In this document: positions 9,099 through 18,326 of the stretch, piece after piece | How positions within the stretch are numbered: position 1 is the first letter of the stretch | Layout: each line of letters starts with the position of its first letter | NCBI GenBank assembly: GCA_900473415.1 | Contig: UCLR01000036.1 | Span: 62,001-126,000, forward strand | DNA from: Hyphomicrobiales bacterium | Lineage (GTDB): Bacteria > Pseudomonadota > Alphaproteobacteria > Rhizobiales > Beijerinckiaceae | Direction: 5' to 3' | DNA length: 64,000 bases | The notes under the pieces: model-generated | Database searches by the model: none | Told to the model about the DNA's origin: nothing | What the model saw: only the letters and a program-made list of their open reading frames with translations | Position numbers and translations under genes: made by a program

Positions 9099-10286
9099 AT
9101 GACGACCCAGAACGAACCCCGCAATTCCATCCTCAAGCGCGGCGCCCTTCTCGCCGGCACCGCTATTCTCGGCATCGGCCTCGCCGCCGGCCTCGCCGAC
9201 AGCGCGCTGATGCAGAACCACAATGCGTTTGCTCAGCCGATCCAGCTCTCCGGCACCCAGACGGGGCTGCCCTCCTTCGCCGACCTCGTCGAGAAGGTGA
9301 AGCCCGCCGTCGTCTCCGTCCGCGTCAAGACCCAGGTCGCTGCCGCCAGCGATGGCGAGCAGAGCCTCGAGGATCTGCCCCCGGAGCTGCGCCGCTTCTT
9401 CCGTGAGTTCGGTGAGAACAGCCGCCCGCAGCGTCCGCAGCCGAAGCAGCAGCCGCGCCAGGGCATGGCTCAGGGTTCGGGCTTCTTCGTCAGCCAGGAC
9501 GGCTATGTCGTCACCAACAACCACGTCGTCGAGAACGCCACCGAGGTCGAGCTCGTCACCGACGCGGGCAAGACGCTCGCGGCCAAGGTCATCGGCACGG
9601 ACCCGCGCACCGACCTCGCCCTGCTCAAGGTCAAGGACGCCGGCGACTTCCCGTTCGTGAAGCTCGCCGAGGGCAAGGCCCGCATCGGTGACTGGGTGCT
9701 GGCGATCGGCAACCCGTTCGGTCTCGGCGGCACGGTCACGGCCGGCATCGTCTCGGCCCAGGGCCGCGACATCGGCTCGGGCCCCTATGACGACTTCATC
9801 CAGATCGACGCGCCGATCAACCGCGGCAACTCGGGTGGCCCGACCTTCAACCAGAACGGCGAGGTCGTCGGTGTCAATACCGCGATCTACTCGCCGTCGG
9901 GCGGCAATGTCGGCATCGCCTTCGCGATCCCGGCCTCCACCGTCAAGCAGGTCGTCGACCAGCTGAAGACGGACGGCAAGGTGGCGCGCGGCTTCATCGG
10001 CGTGCAGATCCAGCCGGTTACCAACGAGATGGCCGAGGCCATCGGCCTGAAGGAGCCCAAGGGCGCCCTCGTCGCCGAGGCCCAGGGCGACGGCCCGGCT
10101 GCCAAGGCTGGCATCCGCCGCGGCGACACGATCACCGCCGTCAACGGCGACGCGATCAAGGATGCGCGCGACCTCTCGCGCAAGATTGCGAGCTTCGCGC
10201 CGGGCGCGAAGACCACGATCACCCTCTTCCGCGAGGGCAAGTCGCGTGACGTGACCTTCGAGGTCGGCCGCCAGCCGGCGGCCTAA
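9099..10286 (+). CDS. degP: DegP/HtrA-family periplasmic serine protease
   Basis: This 395-residue protein degrades or refolds damaged envelope proteins. It has an N-terminal hydrophobic export signal or anchor (about residues 15-35), then a trypsin-like domain. The catalytic triad is His in VVTNNHVVE (near 142), Asp in DPRTDLALLK (near 172) and Ser in NRGNSGGPTF (near 247). Only one PDZ domain follows (about 295-385, GFIGVQIQ to TITLFREG). Typical DegP has two PDZ domains and about 475 residues, so this is the shorter layout. The placement after the ccm genes and before a two-component pair matches rhizobial gene order. A strong terminator follows. Confidence 0.92.
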   Translation: MTTQNEPRNSILKRGALLAGTAILGIGLAAGLADSALMQNHNAFAQPIQLSGTQTGLPSFADLVEKVKPAVVSVRVKTQVAAASDGEQSLEDLPPELRRFFREFGENSRPQRPQPKQQPRQGMAQGSGFFVSQDGYVVTNNHVVENATEVELVTDAGKTLAAKVIGTDPRTDLALLKVKDAGDFPFVKLAEGKARIGDWVLAIGNPFGLGGTVTAGIVSAQGRDIGSGPYDDFIQIDAPINRGNSGGPTFNQNGEVVGVNTAIYSPSGGNVGIAFAIPASTVKQVVDQLKTDGKVARGFIGVQIQPVTNEMAEAIGLKEPKGALVAEAQGDGPAAKAGIRRGDTITAVNGDAIKDARDLSRKIASFAPGAKTTITLFREGKSRDVTFEVGRQPAA

Positions 10287-10346
10287 CCAGGCAGGAGCGG
10301 GTTCCTCGGTTTTCTGTCGCCCCAGCCTAGGGACCAGCTAAAGCAG

Positions 10347-10389
10347 CGGCAGGCCGGATGCGTATCCTCCGGTCTGCCGTTTTTCTGTT
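10347..10389 (+). terminator. Rho-independent terminator after degP
   Basis: A 12-bp stem with one G:T pair (CGGCAGGCCGGA paired with TCCGGTCTGCCG) encloses a 9-base loop and is followed by TTTTTCTGTTT. It separates degP from the next response regulator gene. Confidence 0.85.
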
Positions 10390-10409
10390 TCTTGGGATAG
10401 GTTTCGCCC

Positions 10410-11093
10410 ATGCGACTCCTGATTGTCGAAGATGATGCCGAGGCTGCGGCCTATCTGACCAAGGCATTCCGCGAAGTCGGCCATGTCGCCGACCACGCTG
10501 CGGATGGCCTGGTGGGCTATGCCATGGCCGAGGGCGGTGGTTATGACGTGCTGGTCGTGGACCGCATGCTGCCGCGCCTCGACGGCCTGTCGCTGATCCG
10601 GTCCCTGCGCGAGCAGAAGGACGACACGCCAGCCCTGATCCTCTCGGCCCTGGCGCAGGTCGACGACCGCGTGAAGGGCCTGCGCGCCGGCGGCGACGAC
10701 TATCTGCCCAAGCCCTACGCCTTCTCCGAGCTGCTGGCTCGCGTCGAGGTGCTGTCGCGCCGACGGGGCGCTCCGGCCGCAGAGCCCACCGTCTACCGCG
10801 TCGGCGAGCTGGTGCTCGACAGGCTCGCCCACCGCGTCACCCGAGAAGGCCAGGAGATCGTGCTGCAGCCGCGCGAGTTCCGCCTGCTCGAATACCTCAT
10901 GAAGCATGCCGGGCAGGTCGTGACCCGCACCATGCTGCTGGAGAACGTCTGGGACTATCATTTCGACCCCCAGACCAACGTCATCGACGTGCATGTCAGC
11001 CGCCTTCGCGCCAAGGTCGACAAGGGCTTCGAGCACGCGATGATCCATACCATCCGTGGCGCGGGATACATGGTTCGTGACATCGCCCGCTGA
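10410..11093 (+). CDS. OmpR-family response regulator
   Basis: This 227-residue protein has a receiver domain (about 1-115) and a winged-helix DNA-binding domain (about 128-225). The acidic residues are EDD near position 7, the phosphorylated Asp is in VLVVDRMLP near 51, and the conserved Lys is in DYLPKPY. The start is ATG 10410, 20 bases beyond the terminator T-run. The partner kinase gene begins inside its 3' end. The pair follows degP, as in rhizobial genomes, but the regulon is not evident from the sequence. Confidence 0.92.
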   Translation: MRLLIVEDDAEAAAYLTKAFREVGHVADHAADGLVGYAMAEGGGYDVLVVDRMLPRLDGLSLIRSLREQKDDTPALILSALAQVDDRVKGLRAGGDDYLPKPYAFSELLARVEVLSRRRGAPAAEPTVYRVGELVLDRLAHRVTREGQEIVLQPREFRLLEYLMKHAGQVVTRTMLLENVWDYHFDPQTNVIDVHVSRLRAKVDKGFEHAMIHTIRGAGYMVRDIAR

Positions 11094-12678
11094 CGCCAAG
11101 GCATTTTCGAGCGAAGCGAGCCCCGGTTCGCGCGAGGAAACTGCACCGAAACAAGAGCTCGGCGCCCTTCCGCGTTTCGACGGAACGCGCAGCGGCGCCG
11201 GCCGGCCCAAGCGGCAGAGGCTCCTGCCGACGCTGTTCCGCACGACCGCCTTCAAGCTGGCGGCGGCCTATCTCGTCATCTTCTCGATCTTCGCCGTCCT
11301 CGTGCTCGGCTATGTCGCCTGGAACGCGCAGCGCCTGCTGACCGACCAGATCCGCTCGACCATCGACGCGGAGATCCAGGGCTTGGCCGAGCAGCAGCGC
11401 CAGGGTGGCATCCGCCGGCTCGTCAACATCATCGAGCGCCGTTCACGCGGACCGGGCGCCTCGCTTTATCTCGTCACGACGCCGCTGGGAGAGCGCATCG
11501 CCGGCAATGTCGAGGCGCTGCCGCCCGGCACGCTCGACCGCCCCGGCGAGAGCGAGATCGAATATGCCCGCTCGAGCGAGGCGCTCGACACGCCGAGCCG
11601 GGCGCTCGTGCGCGTCTTCATGCTGCCGGCCGGCTTCCGCCTGCTTGTCGGCCGTGATCTCGAGGAGCGCGAACGGCTCGGCATCGTCATTCGCCGGGCC
11701 GCCGGCTGGTCGCTGGCATTGGTCTTCGTTCTCGGTTGCTTCGCCAGCTGGTACGTGGCGCGGCGCGTGCTCAAGCGCATCGACGGCATGAGCGAGACGG
11801 CCCACGGCATCATGGAAGGCGACCTCAAGGGGCGGCTCGCCATCAGCGGTACGGGCGATGAACTCGACCGGCTGGCACTCAACCTCAATGCGATGCTCGA
11901 CCGCATTGGCGAGCTGATGGCCGGCATGCAGCAGGTCACCGACAACATCGCTCACGACCTAAAGACGCCGCTGACCCGCCTGCGCAACAAGGCCGAAGAG
12001 GCGCTGCGCAGCGCTAAGTCTCCCGACGAGCTGCGCGCTGCGCTCGACGGCTCGATCGAGGCGGCGGACAATCTGATCCGCGTCTTCAATGCGCTGCTGA
12101 TGATCGCGCGGCTGGAGGGGGGCCGCGCCGGCGACAACATGGCCGAGCTCGATCTGTCGGAGATCGTCTCCGGCCTCGCCGAACTCTACGAGCCGCTGGC
12201 CGACGAGGCCGGCCTCGCGCTCGCCTGCAAGGTCGAGCCGGCTCTCAAGATCCAGGGCAATCGCGAGCTGATCGGGCAGGCCCTGAACAACCTCATCGAC
12301 AACGCCCTGAAATATGGCGCGCCCGAGCAGGGCGGCGACGGCACCGTGACGGTTGCGGCCCATCTGCAAGGCGATCAGGTCGAGCTTTCGGTGGCCGACC
12401 ACGGCCCCGGTATCCCCCAAGCCGACCGTGGCCGCGTGCTCGACCGCTTCGTCCGGCTCGACGCCAGTCGCAGCAAGCCGGGCTTCGGTCTCGGCCTCTC
12501 GCTCGCGGCCGGCGTGGTGCGGCTGCATGGCGGCCAGATCCGGCTGGAGGACAATGCCCCGGGCCTGCGAGTGGTCATTGCCCTGCCGGCGGTGCCCAAG
12601 CCTGTGGAAACGCGGCCGCCTTCTGAGCCTGCCGCCTCGACAGCGCCGTCAAACCCTGCTGGCCTGCCCACCGTCTGA
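11077..12678 (+). CDS. Membrane sensor histidine kinase with repeat-derived N-terminus
   Basis: This is the partner kinase of the regulator just upstream. GTG 11077 is the likely start, overlapping the regulator by 17 bases; GTG 11056 is also in frame. Residues 9-41 come from an interspersed repeat and carry no domain. TM1 follows at about 58-82 (AAAYLVIFSIFAVLVLGYVAW). A periplasmic sensor of about 125 residues, TM2 (SLALVFVLGCFASWYVA) and a HAMP linker come next. The H-box is NIAHDLKTPLTRLR near residue 292. The N-box is NNLIDNALKYG, and DHGPGIP and GFGLGLSLA complete the ATPase domain. All kinase motifs are intact, so the repeat has not broken the gene. Confidence 0.9.
   Translation: MTSPADAKAFSSEASPGSREETAPKQELGALPRFDGTRSGAGRPKRQRLLPTLFRTTAFKLAAAYLVIFSIFAVLVLGYVAWNAQRLLTDQIRSTIDAEIQGLAEQQRQGGIRRLVNIIERRSRGPGASLYLVTTPLGERIAGNVEALPPGTLDRPGESEIEYARSSEALDTPSRALVRVFMLPAGFRLLVGRDLEERERLGIVIRRAAGWSLALVFVLGCFASWYVARRVLKRIDGMSETAHGIMEGDLKGRLAISGTGDELDRLALNLNAMLDRIGELMAGMQQVTDNIAHDLKTPLTRLRNKAEEALRSAKSPDELRAALDGSIEAADNLIRVFNALLMIARLEGGRAGDNMAELDLSEIVSGLAELYEPLADEAGLALACKVEPALKIQGNRELIGQALNNLIDNALKYGAPEQGGDGTVTVAAHLQGDQVELSVADHGPGIPQADRGRVLDRFVRLDASRSKPGFGLGLSLAAGVVRLHGGQIRLEDNAPGLRVVIALPAVPKPVETRPPSEPAASTAPSNPAGLPTV
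11101..11200. repeat. Interspersed repeat, family A copy 2, inside the kinase gene
   Basis: GCATTTTCGAGCGAAG, CCCCGGTTCGCGCGA and GAAACTGC reproduce the first palindrome of the family in degenerate form. AACAAGAGCTCGGCGCCC followed by a CCGCG/ACGCGC-rich stretch resembles a decayed second palindrome. The element begins eight bases after the response regulator stop and is read in frame as residues 9-41 of the kinase. Confidence 0.65.
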
Positions 12679-12685
12679 GTAACAG

Positions 12686-12739
12686 CTCAGCCCTCGTCGA
12701 GACGCAGCCTTCGGCTACTCCTCTGGATGGGGGGCTGAG
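12686..12739. repeat. Hairpin-forming intergenic repeat before glnE
   Basis: CTCAGCCC at 12686 pairs with GGGCTGAG at 12732. The interior (GAGACGCAGCCTTCGGCTAC) can form its own small hairpin. The style matches the short palindromic repeats common between genes in Hyphomicrobiales. It lies between a kinase stop and the glnE start and could also attenuate transcription. Confidence 0.5.
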
Positions 12740-12763
12740 AGTCGGCTGTGGGAGTGGTGCGTC

Positions 12764-15715
12764 ATGGTGGAACGGCTCTGCGACAGGCTGCAAGCGGCGC
12801 CGGTCCTGCCGGCGCGCGCCAAGGCCGAGGGGCTGCTGGCGCGCGAGCTGGTCGAGCGGCTGCATGACGAGGTCGCGGCCGAAGCGCTGGAGGCACATCT
12901 CGCCGAGCACCCGCAAAGTGCTGCGCTGGTCGCCGGCCTGCTGGCGCATTCGCCCTTCCTCTCCCAGCTCATGCGCTTCGATCCCGAAGGGCTGCTCGCG
13001 AGCCTGACGGAAGCACCCGAGACGCGCCGCGACGCGCTCCTCGCCGAGATCGAGGCCAGCTGCGGCGCCGGTTGCGAGACCTCCGACCTAATGCGCGCGC
13101 TGCGCCGCTTCCGCCGCGCCATGGCGCTGCTGATCGCGCTCGCCGATATCGGCGGCGCCTGGGATGTCGAGACGGTCACGGCGGCGCTGACCGCCACCGC
13201 CGACGTTGCCGCGCGCCTCGCCGCCGATCACGTCCTGCGACAGGCGGCCGATCTCGGCCGCATCCAGCTCAAGGATCCCGCCAATCCCGGCCCTGGCTCG
13301 GGTCTTGTCGTCCTGGCGCTCGGCAAGCACGGCGCCGGCGAGCTGAACTATTCCTCCGACATCGATATCGTCGTCTTCTTCGACCCCGAGGCGGCCGAAG
13401 CGGCCGGCGTCGGCGAGCCGTCGAGCTTCTTCGTCAAGATCACGCAGCAGATCGCGCGCATCATCCAGGAGCGCACGCCGGACGGCTATGTCTTCCGCGT
13501 CGATCTGAGGTTGCGGCCGGACCCGGCGTCCACACATGTCGCGATCGCGCTGCCCAGCGCCTATTCCTATTACGAGACGGTCGGCCAGAACTGGGAACGC
13601 GCCGCCATGATCAAGGCGCGCCCGATCGCGGGGGACAAGGAGCTCGGCCAGCGCTTCCTTAAGGACCTCTCGCCCTTCATCTGGCGTAAGTATTTCGACT
13701 TCGCGACCATCGCCGACATCCACGCGATGAAGCGGCAGATCCAGACCGTGAAAGGCCACGAGACCATCGCGGTCGCCGGCCACAATGTGAAGCTCGGCCG
13801 TGGCGGCATCCGCGAGATCGAGTTCTTCGTCCAGACGCAGCAGCTCGTCTTCGGCGGCCGCCGGCCGGCGCTGCGAGGGCCGCGCACGCTCGACATGCTG
13901 AAGGAGCTGACGAACGAGGGCTGGATCACGCCGCAGGCGCGTGACGAATTGTCCGAGAGCTATCGCTGGCTGCGCACCATCGAGCACCGGCTGCAGATGC
14001 GCGACGACGAGCAGACGCAGACGCTGCCGAAGCCCGCGGGCGATCTCGAAGCCTTCGCCCGCTTCTGCGGCTACCCCTCGGCGGCCGCCTTCGGCAAGGC
14101 GCTGACCGCCCATGCCAGGCGCGTCGAGGGCCATTACGCCCTGCTGTTCGAGGAGGGGCCGAGCCTCGCCTCCGAGGCCGGTACGCTGAGCTTCACCGGC
14201 TCGGAGCCCGATCCCGAGACCTTGGAGACACTCGGCAAGCTCGGCTTCCGCGACGCCAAGACGGCGGCCGAGACAGTGCGCGGCTGGCATTTTGGGCGCC
14301 GCGCGGCCGTGACCAGCGCCCGGGCCCGTGAGGTGCTGACGGAGCTCACGCCCGCCCTGCTCGTCGCGCTCGGCCGCACGGCCGATCCCGACGGTGCGCT
14401 CGCCCATCTCGACAACGCCTTCGTCCGGATGCCGGCCGCGGTCGAGCTGCTGACCCTGCTGCGCTCGCATGACTCGCTGCTGACACTTTTCACCGAGATC
14501 CTCGGCAGCGCGCCACGCCTGGCCAAGGTCGCGGCGCTGCATCCGCATGTGCTCGACGGCGTCATCGACCCGGCGTTCGGCCAGGCCGTGCTCGATGCCG
14601 ACGCGCTCGAGCGGCGCATCAGCACCTATGTCGGCTCGCCGCCGCCGAGTGTCGAGGACGGGCTCGACCGGTTGCGCGACGCCGCCCGCCAGGAGAATTT
14701 CCTGGTCGGCGCAAGGCTGCTCTCGGGCGTCTATCAGGCGCAGGGCGCAGGGCAGGCCTATTGTGCGGTGGCAGAGGCCTGCTTGCGCGTCGCTTTCGCC
14801 AACACGCGCGCGGCCTTCGCGGACGACCACGGCGTCATCGCCGGGGCCGAGACCGTCGTGCTCGGTCTCGGCCGGCTGGGCGCGGGGGAGCTCACGCCCT
14901 CATCCGATCTCGACCTCATCCTGCTCTACGATCGGCCCGAGGATGCCGGGTCGAGCGATGGTGCGAAAAGCCTCGATCCCGTGACCTGGCATATCCGCTT
15001 CACGCAACGGCTCGTCGCGGCGCTGACGGTGCCGACGCGGCGCGGCACGCTATATCAGGTCGACATGCGGCTGCGCCCCACCGGCAACAAGAGCCCGGCG
15101 GCGACGCAGTTCGCCGGCTTCGAGGCCTATCACAATGGCGAGGCCGAGATCTGGGAGGAAATGGCGCTGACCCGGGCCCGCGTCGTCGCCGGCGATCCCG
15201 GGCTCGCCAAGCGGGCCGAGGCGTCCATCCGCGCGATCCTCTCGCGCAAGCGCGACCCGGCGAAGGTGGCGGCGGCCGTCGCCGAGATGCGTGCGCTCAT
15301 AGCGAAAGAGAAGGGCGAGAAGGACCCCTGGGACCTGAAGCTCGCTGCCGGCGGCATCACCGATCTCGACTTCCTCGCCCAGTTCCTGCTGCTCGCCCAT
15401 GCGAGCGAGCACCCCAGCCTGCTCGTCAACGACACGGCCTCGGTCTTCGTGGCGGCGCGGGCGGCAGGGCTGATCTCGGAGGGCGACGCCTCGGCGCTTG
15501 GCGAGGCGCATCGCCTGATCGGCGACGTGCAGCTCTGGCAGCGCTTCACGGTGGAGGAGGCCTTCGATCCCAAGGCCGTGCCGCCCCGGGTGCTGCGGCG
15601 GATCGCGACCGCGGTCGGCCGGCCGGATGCGAAGGTGCTGAAGGCCGAGCTGGATGAGGTCCGCGCCGGGGTGAGAGCGATCTTCACCCGCGTATTGGGG
15701 CAGGCGCGGAGTTAA
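12764..15715 (+). CDS. glnE: Bifunctional glutamine synthetase adenylyltransferase/deadenylase
   Basis: GlnE adds AMP to glutamine synthetase when nitrogen is plentiful and removes it when nitrogen is scarce, under PII control. The 983-residue protein shows the two nucleotidyltransferase domains of the family. The N-terminal deadenylase domain has GAGELNYSSDIDIVVFF near residue 190. The C-terminal adenylylase domain has GAGELTPSSDLDLILLYD near 710. Helical PII-response regions follow each of them (for example GRGGIREIEFF). Length agrees with the family's usual 950-1000. ATG 12764 was chosen as the first methionine after a purine-rich leader. It is convergent with the pleC-like gene, as in rhizobia. 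Confidence 0.96.
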   Translation: MVERLCDRLQAAPVLPARAKAEGLLARELVERLHDEVAAEALEAHLAEHPQSAALVAGLLAHSPFLSQLMRFDPEGLLASLTEAPETRRDALLAEIEASCGAGCETSDLMRALRRFRRAMALLIALADIGGAWDVETVTAALTATADVAARLAADHVLRQAADLGRIQLKDPANPGPGSGLVVLALGKHGAGELNYSSDIDIVVFFDPEAAEAAGVGEPSSFFVKITQQIARIIQERTPDGYVFRVDLRLRPDPASTHVAIALPSAYSYYETVGQNWERAAMIKARPIAGDKELGQRFLKDLSPFIWRKYFDFATIADIHAMKRQIQTVKGHETIAVAGHNVKLGRGGIREIEFFVQTQQLVFGGRRPALRGPRTLDMLKELTNEGWITPQARDELSESYRWLRTIEHRLQMRDDEQTQTLPKPAGDLEAFARFCGYPSAAAFGKALTAHARRVEGHYALLFEEGPSLASEAGTLSFTGSEPDPETLETLGKLGFRDAKTAAETVRGWHFGRRAAVTSARAREVLTELTPALLVALGRTADPDGALAHLDNAFVRMPAAVELLTLLRSHDSLLTLFTEILGSAPRLAKVAALHPHVLDGVIDPAFGQAVLDADALERRISTYVGSPPPSVEDGLDRLRDAARQENFLVGARLLSGVYQAQGAGQAYCAVAEACLRVAFANTRAAFADDHGVIAGAETVVLGLGRLGAGELTPSSDLDLILLYDRPEDAGSSDGAKSLDPVTWHIRFTQRLVAALTVPTRRGTLYQVDMRLRPTGNKSPAATQFAGFEAYHNGEAEIWEEMALTRARVVAGDPGLAKRAEASIRAILSRKRDPAKVAAAVAEMRALIAKEKGEKDPWDLKLAAGGITDLDFLAQFLLLAHASEHPSLLVNDTASVFVAARAAGLISEGDASALGEAHRLIGDVQLWQRFTVEEAFDPKAVPPRVLRRIATAVGRPDAKVLKAELDEVRAGVRAIFTRVLGQARS

Positions 15716-15717
15716 GG

Positions 15718-15785
15718 CGTCATTCTCGGGCTTGTCCCGAGAATCTCGGGCCGGAGAAGGCTCGGGAGCCTCTTTCGGAATGAGA
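15718..15785. repeat. Palindromic repeat, family B copy 1; possible bidirectional terminator
   Basis: ATTCTCGGG at 15722 and CCCGAGAAT at 15736 form a perfect 9-bp stem with a five-base loop. The flanks CGTCATTC and GGAATGAG mark the ends. It lies between the convergent glnE and pleC-like genes, so it may end transcription from both sides, although no clear T-run is present. Confidence 0.55.
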
Positions 15786-15805
15786 TGGTCGGTTGATACT
15801 GCCGC

Positions 15806-18100
15806 TTACGCCGCCTGCGCCGTAACCCGGCCCGCGCCACCATCCAGCGGCAGGTGGATCATCACGATCGTCCCGGCGCCGATCGCCGAGCGAAGCCGCA
15901 GCGAGCCGCCATGCATCTCGGTGAGCGAGCGGGCGATGGCGAGACCGAGGCCCGAGCCCTTGTAGCTGCGCACCAGATCGCCCTCGACCTGCTCGAAGGG
16001 CCGCCCGACCCGCTCCAGCTTCTCCTTCGGGATGCCGATGCCGGTATCTTCGATGAAGATGTTGAGGGCGCCGGGGACATGGCGGGTGCGCACCGCGATC
16101 CGCCCGCCTTCCGGCGTGAACTTGGCGGCGTTGTCGAGCAGGTTGCCGAGGATCTGGAAGAGCGCGCGCGGATCGGCCTCCATATGGGTGTCGAGCGGAC
16201 CTTCGATGCTGAGCGCGAGCTGCTTGCGCTCGATCTCCGGCTGCACCCGGCGCAGCGCCTGGTCCAGCACCGGCCCAAGCGCGATCTCGCTGCGCTCCAG
16301 CCGCATCTTGCCGGCCTCGATCCGCGACATGTCGAGGATGTCGTCGATGATGCTCAACAGATAGCCGCCGCTCGAACGGATATCGCGAACATAGTCGGTG
16401 TATTTCTCGCCGAGCGGCCCGAACAGCCCGTTCTCCATGATCTCGGAGAAGCCGATGATGGCGTTGAGCGGCGTGCGCAGCTCATGGCTCATATTGGCCA
16501 GGAACTCGGACTTGGCGCGGTTGGCGCTTTCGGCGACGGCCTTCTGCTCGAGATAGCGCTCCGCGAGTTCGGCGAGCTGCTGGGCCTGGGTTTCCAGCTT
16601 CTGGCGCGAGGCCTTGAGGTCGGTGACGTGCTTGAGGAGCTGGTGCTCGGACTGCGTCAGCCGCTCTTCCTGCTGCTTGAGCTTGGTGATGTCGGTGCCG
16701 ACCGAGACCGAGCCGCCATCCTTGGTGCGCCGGCCGTTGATCTGCAGCCAGCGCCCGTCCGAGAGCCGCGCCTCGTAGGAGGAGGCTCCGCCGGCGCCGC
16801 GCTGGACCCGTGTTGGCTCGCGGTCGATCTGCGGCTGGGCCGAGAGCTCCATGATTTCGTCGTAAGCCGTGCCGGATTGCAGCGCCTCGGCCGGGAGCTG
16901 GTGGAGCTGCTGGTACTTGGCGTTGCAGAGCACGAGGCGATTGTCGGCATCCCAGAGCACGAAGGCTTCCGAGATCGCCTCGACGGCGTCGCGCAGGCGG
17001 GCATCGGCGGTGGCGGTGCGCTCGGCCATGCGGCGCTGCTCGGAGATGTCGACCACGATGCCGACGAGATGGCGCGAGCGGGTGCGCCGGTCGATGACCA
17101 GCTCGGCGCGGGCCTTGAGCCAGAGCCACTCGCCGGCGGCGGAGCGCACCCGGAATTCCTGGTCGATGTAGTCGGCTTCGCCGCGGCTGACCGCATCCGC
17201 CAGCTCATAGAGATCGACGTCGTCGCGGTGGATGAAGCTCATCACCTCGCCGAAGGACATGTACTCGCCCGCCCGGTCATAGCCGAGCAACGCATACATC
17301 GAATCCGACCAGTAGATGCGGCCGCGGGCGAGGTCCCAGTCCCAGAGGCCGCAATGGCCGCGGTTGAGCGCGGTGTCGATGCGCTCGCGCACGCAGTCGC
17401 AATCCTGGTCGGCGGCGATGGCGCGCTTCGACTGGAGCATGAAGGCGAGCGTCGTAAGGCCGAGCACGAGGCCCGCCGCGCCGAACAGGATCGCGAGGCC
17501 CGAGCGGCGGATCTGCCAGAGCGAGAGCGCGCGCGAGACCGGCTGGAGCACCGCCACCTGCCCGAGCGGGGCGGCGAGGTTGCGCACGCTGGCGAAGACC
17601 TCAATGCTGTTGGGCAGGGTGATGCGCATCACGCCGGCGCGGTCGCCGAAGACGGTCAGCGGCTGGGTCTGGCCGAGGAAGTCGACCAGCGTGCGCTGCG
17701 TCTCGCCGATCGCCGGCTCGCTGGCGATGACGCGCCCATCGGCGCCGCTGACATAGACGATACGGCCATGAGCGGCGAGGTGGCGAGCCGTGAGGGCGGC
17801 AAGCACGTCCGCCGGGGTCTTGCCGGTCGGCGTCGCGTTGTCGAGATCGCGGGCGACCAGGGCGGAGACGAGGTCCATGTCGCCGGCCGCGTCCATGAGC
17901 GCGTCGTCGCGCATGGCGGAAGTCTGCATGAAGGCGCTGGCGCCGAGGATAACCAGGAAGATGCCGACGAGCACGGGGATCGCGGTGCGGAAGGCGGGCT
18001 CGAGCCCCTGGAAACGCTGATACAACGGATGGGTGAGCGAGCGCGCTACACCCAGAATCGTATCGGCGCGCACAGATGCGCTGCTCGCGGTGGCACGCAT
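15806..18100 (-). CDS. pleC: PAS-domain sensor histidine kinase, PleC-like
   Basis: This 764-residue membrane kinase has TM helices near residues 35-53 (IPVLVGIFLVILGASAFM) and near 195-215 (LAILFGAAGLVLGLTTLAFML), with a periplasmic region between. A PAS/PAC domain follows (WDWDLARGRIYWSDSMYALL to RRTRSRHLVGIVVDISEQR). A second PAS comes next (AFVLWDADNRLVLCNAKYQ), then a coiled segment, the H-box NMSHELRTPLNAIIGFSEIM near 545, and an HATPase domain ending GSGLGLAIA. PleC controls CtrA through DivK and polar development in Caulobacter and rhizobia. The name rests on architecture and on its place next to glnE. ATG 18100 was chosen because an AAGGGGAC site precedes it. Confidence 0.8.
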   Translation of the reverse strand: MRATASSASVRADTILGVARSLTHPLYQRFQGLEPAFRTAIPVLVGIFLVILGASAFMQTSAMRDDALMDAAGDMDLVSALVARDLDNATPTGKTPADVLAALTARHLAAHGRIVYVSGADGRVIASEPAIGETQRTLVDFLGQTQPLTVFGDRAGVMRITLPNSIEVFASVRNLAAPLGQVAVLQPVSRALSLWQIRRSGLAILFGAAGLVLGLTTLAFMLQSKRAIAADQDCDCVRERIDTALNRGHCGLWDWDLARGRIYWSDSMYALLGYDRAGEYMSFGEVMSFIHRDDVDLYELADAVSRGEADYIDQEFRVRSAAGEWLWLKARAELVIDRRTRSRHLVGIVVDISEQRRMAERTATADARLRDAVEAISEAFVLWDADNRLVLCNAKYQQLHQLPAEALQSGTAYDEIMELSAQPQIDREPTRVQRGAGGASSYEARLSDGRWLQINGRRTKDGGSVSVGTDITKLKQQEERLTQSEHQLLKHVTDLKASRQKLETQAQQLAELAERYLEQKAVAESANRAKSEFLANMSHELRTPLNAIIGFSEIMENGLFGPLGEKYTDYVRDIRSSGGYLLSIIDDILDMSRIEAGKMRLERSEIALGPVLDQALRRVQPEIERKQLALSIEGPLDTHMEADPRALFQILGNLLDNAAKFTPEGGRIAVRTRHVPGALNIFIEDTGIGIPKEKLERVGRPFEQVEGDLVRSYKGSGLGLAIARSLTEMHGGSLRLRSAIGAGTIVMIHLPLDGGAGRVTAQAA

Positions 18101-18326
18101 GCCCGTCCCCTTCGGTTGCTTGACCGTCAGTAAGATCGGGAGACGTGCCGCATCCCCGCGAATCACTAGTAATTGAATCCGGGAGGCCCTGTTTGTCTAG
18201 CCCTGAGTTGAGTTAATGACTCAGAATTCGCCTTATGGTTGCATCGATTACGCAATGAATCCTGTGCGCGTAATGAAACGTTAACGTTTCGGACAGGTCG
18301 GCGTTAACGATTCGATGCGGGGGGCT
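18101..18326 (-). promoter_or_regulatory. GANTC-rich upstream region of the pleC-like gene
   Basis: No gene lies here. Five GANTC sites occur within 154 bases: 18160, 18175, 18218, 18257 and 18309. A perfect 16-bp palindrome, GAAACGTTAACGTTTC, is at 18275-18290. A further GTTAAC is at 18303, and a TGAGT/ACTCA inverted pair surrounds TTAA at 18209-18223. GANTC is the CcrM methylation site and GTTAAC-type half-sites are bound by CtrA in this class, so cell-cycle control of the pleC-like gene is plausible. Confidence 0.6.

Noticed and set aside
15854..18133. A 759-codon open frame opposite the pleC-like gene
   Set aside because: It mirrors the kinase gene and arises from GC-rich third positions; the minus-strand product has complete kinase motifs, and this one has low-complexity composition.
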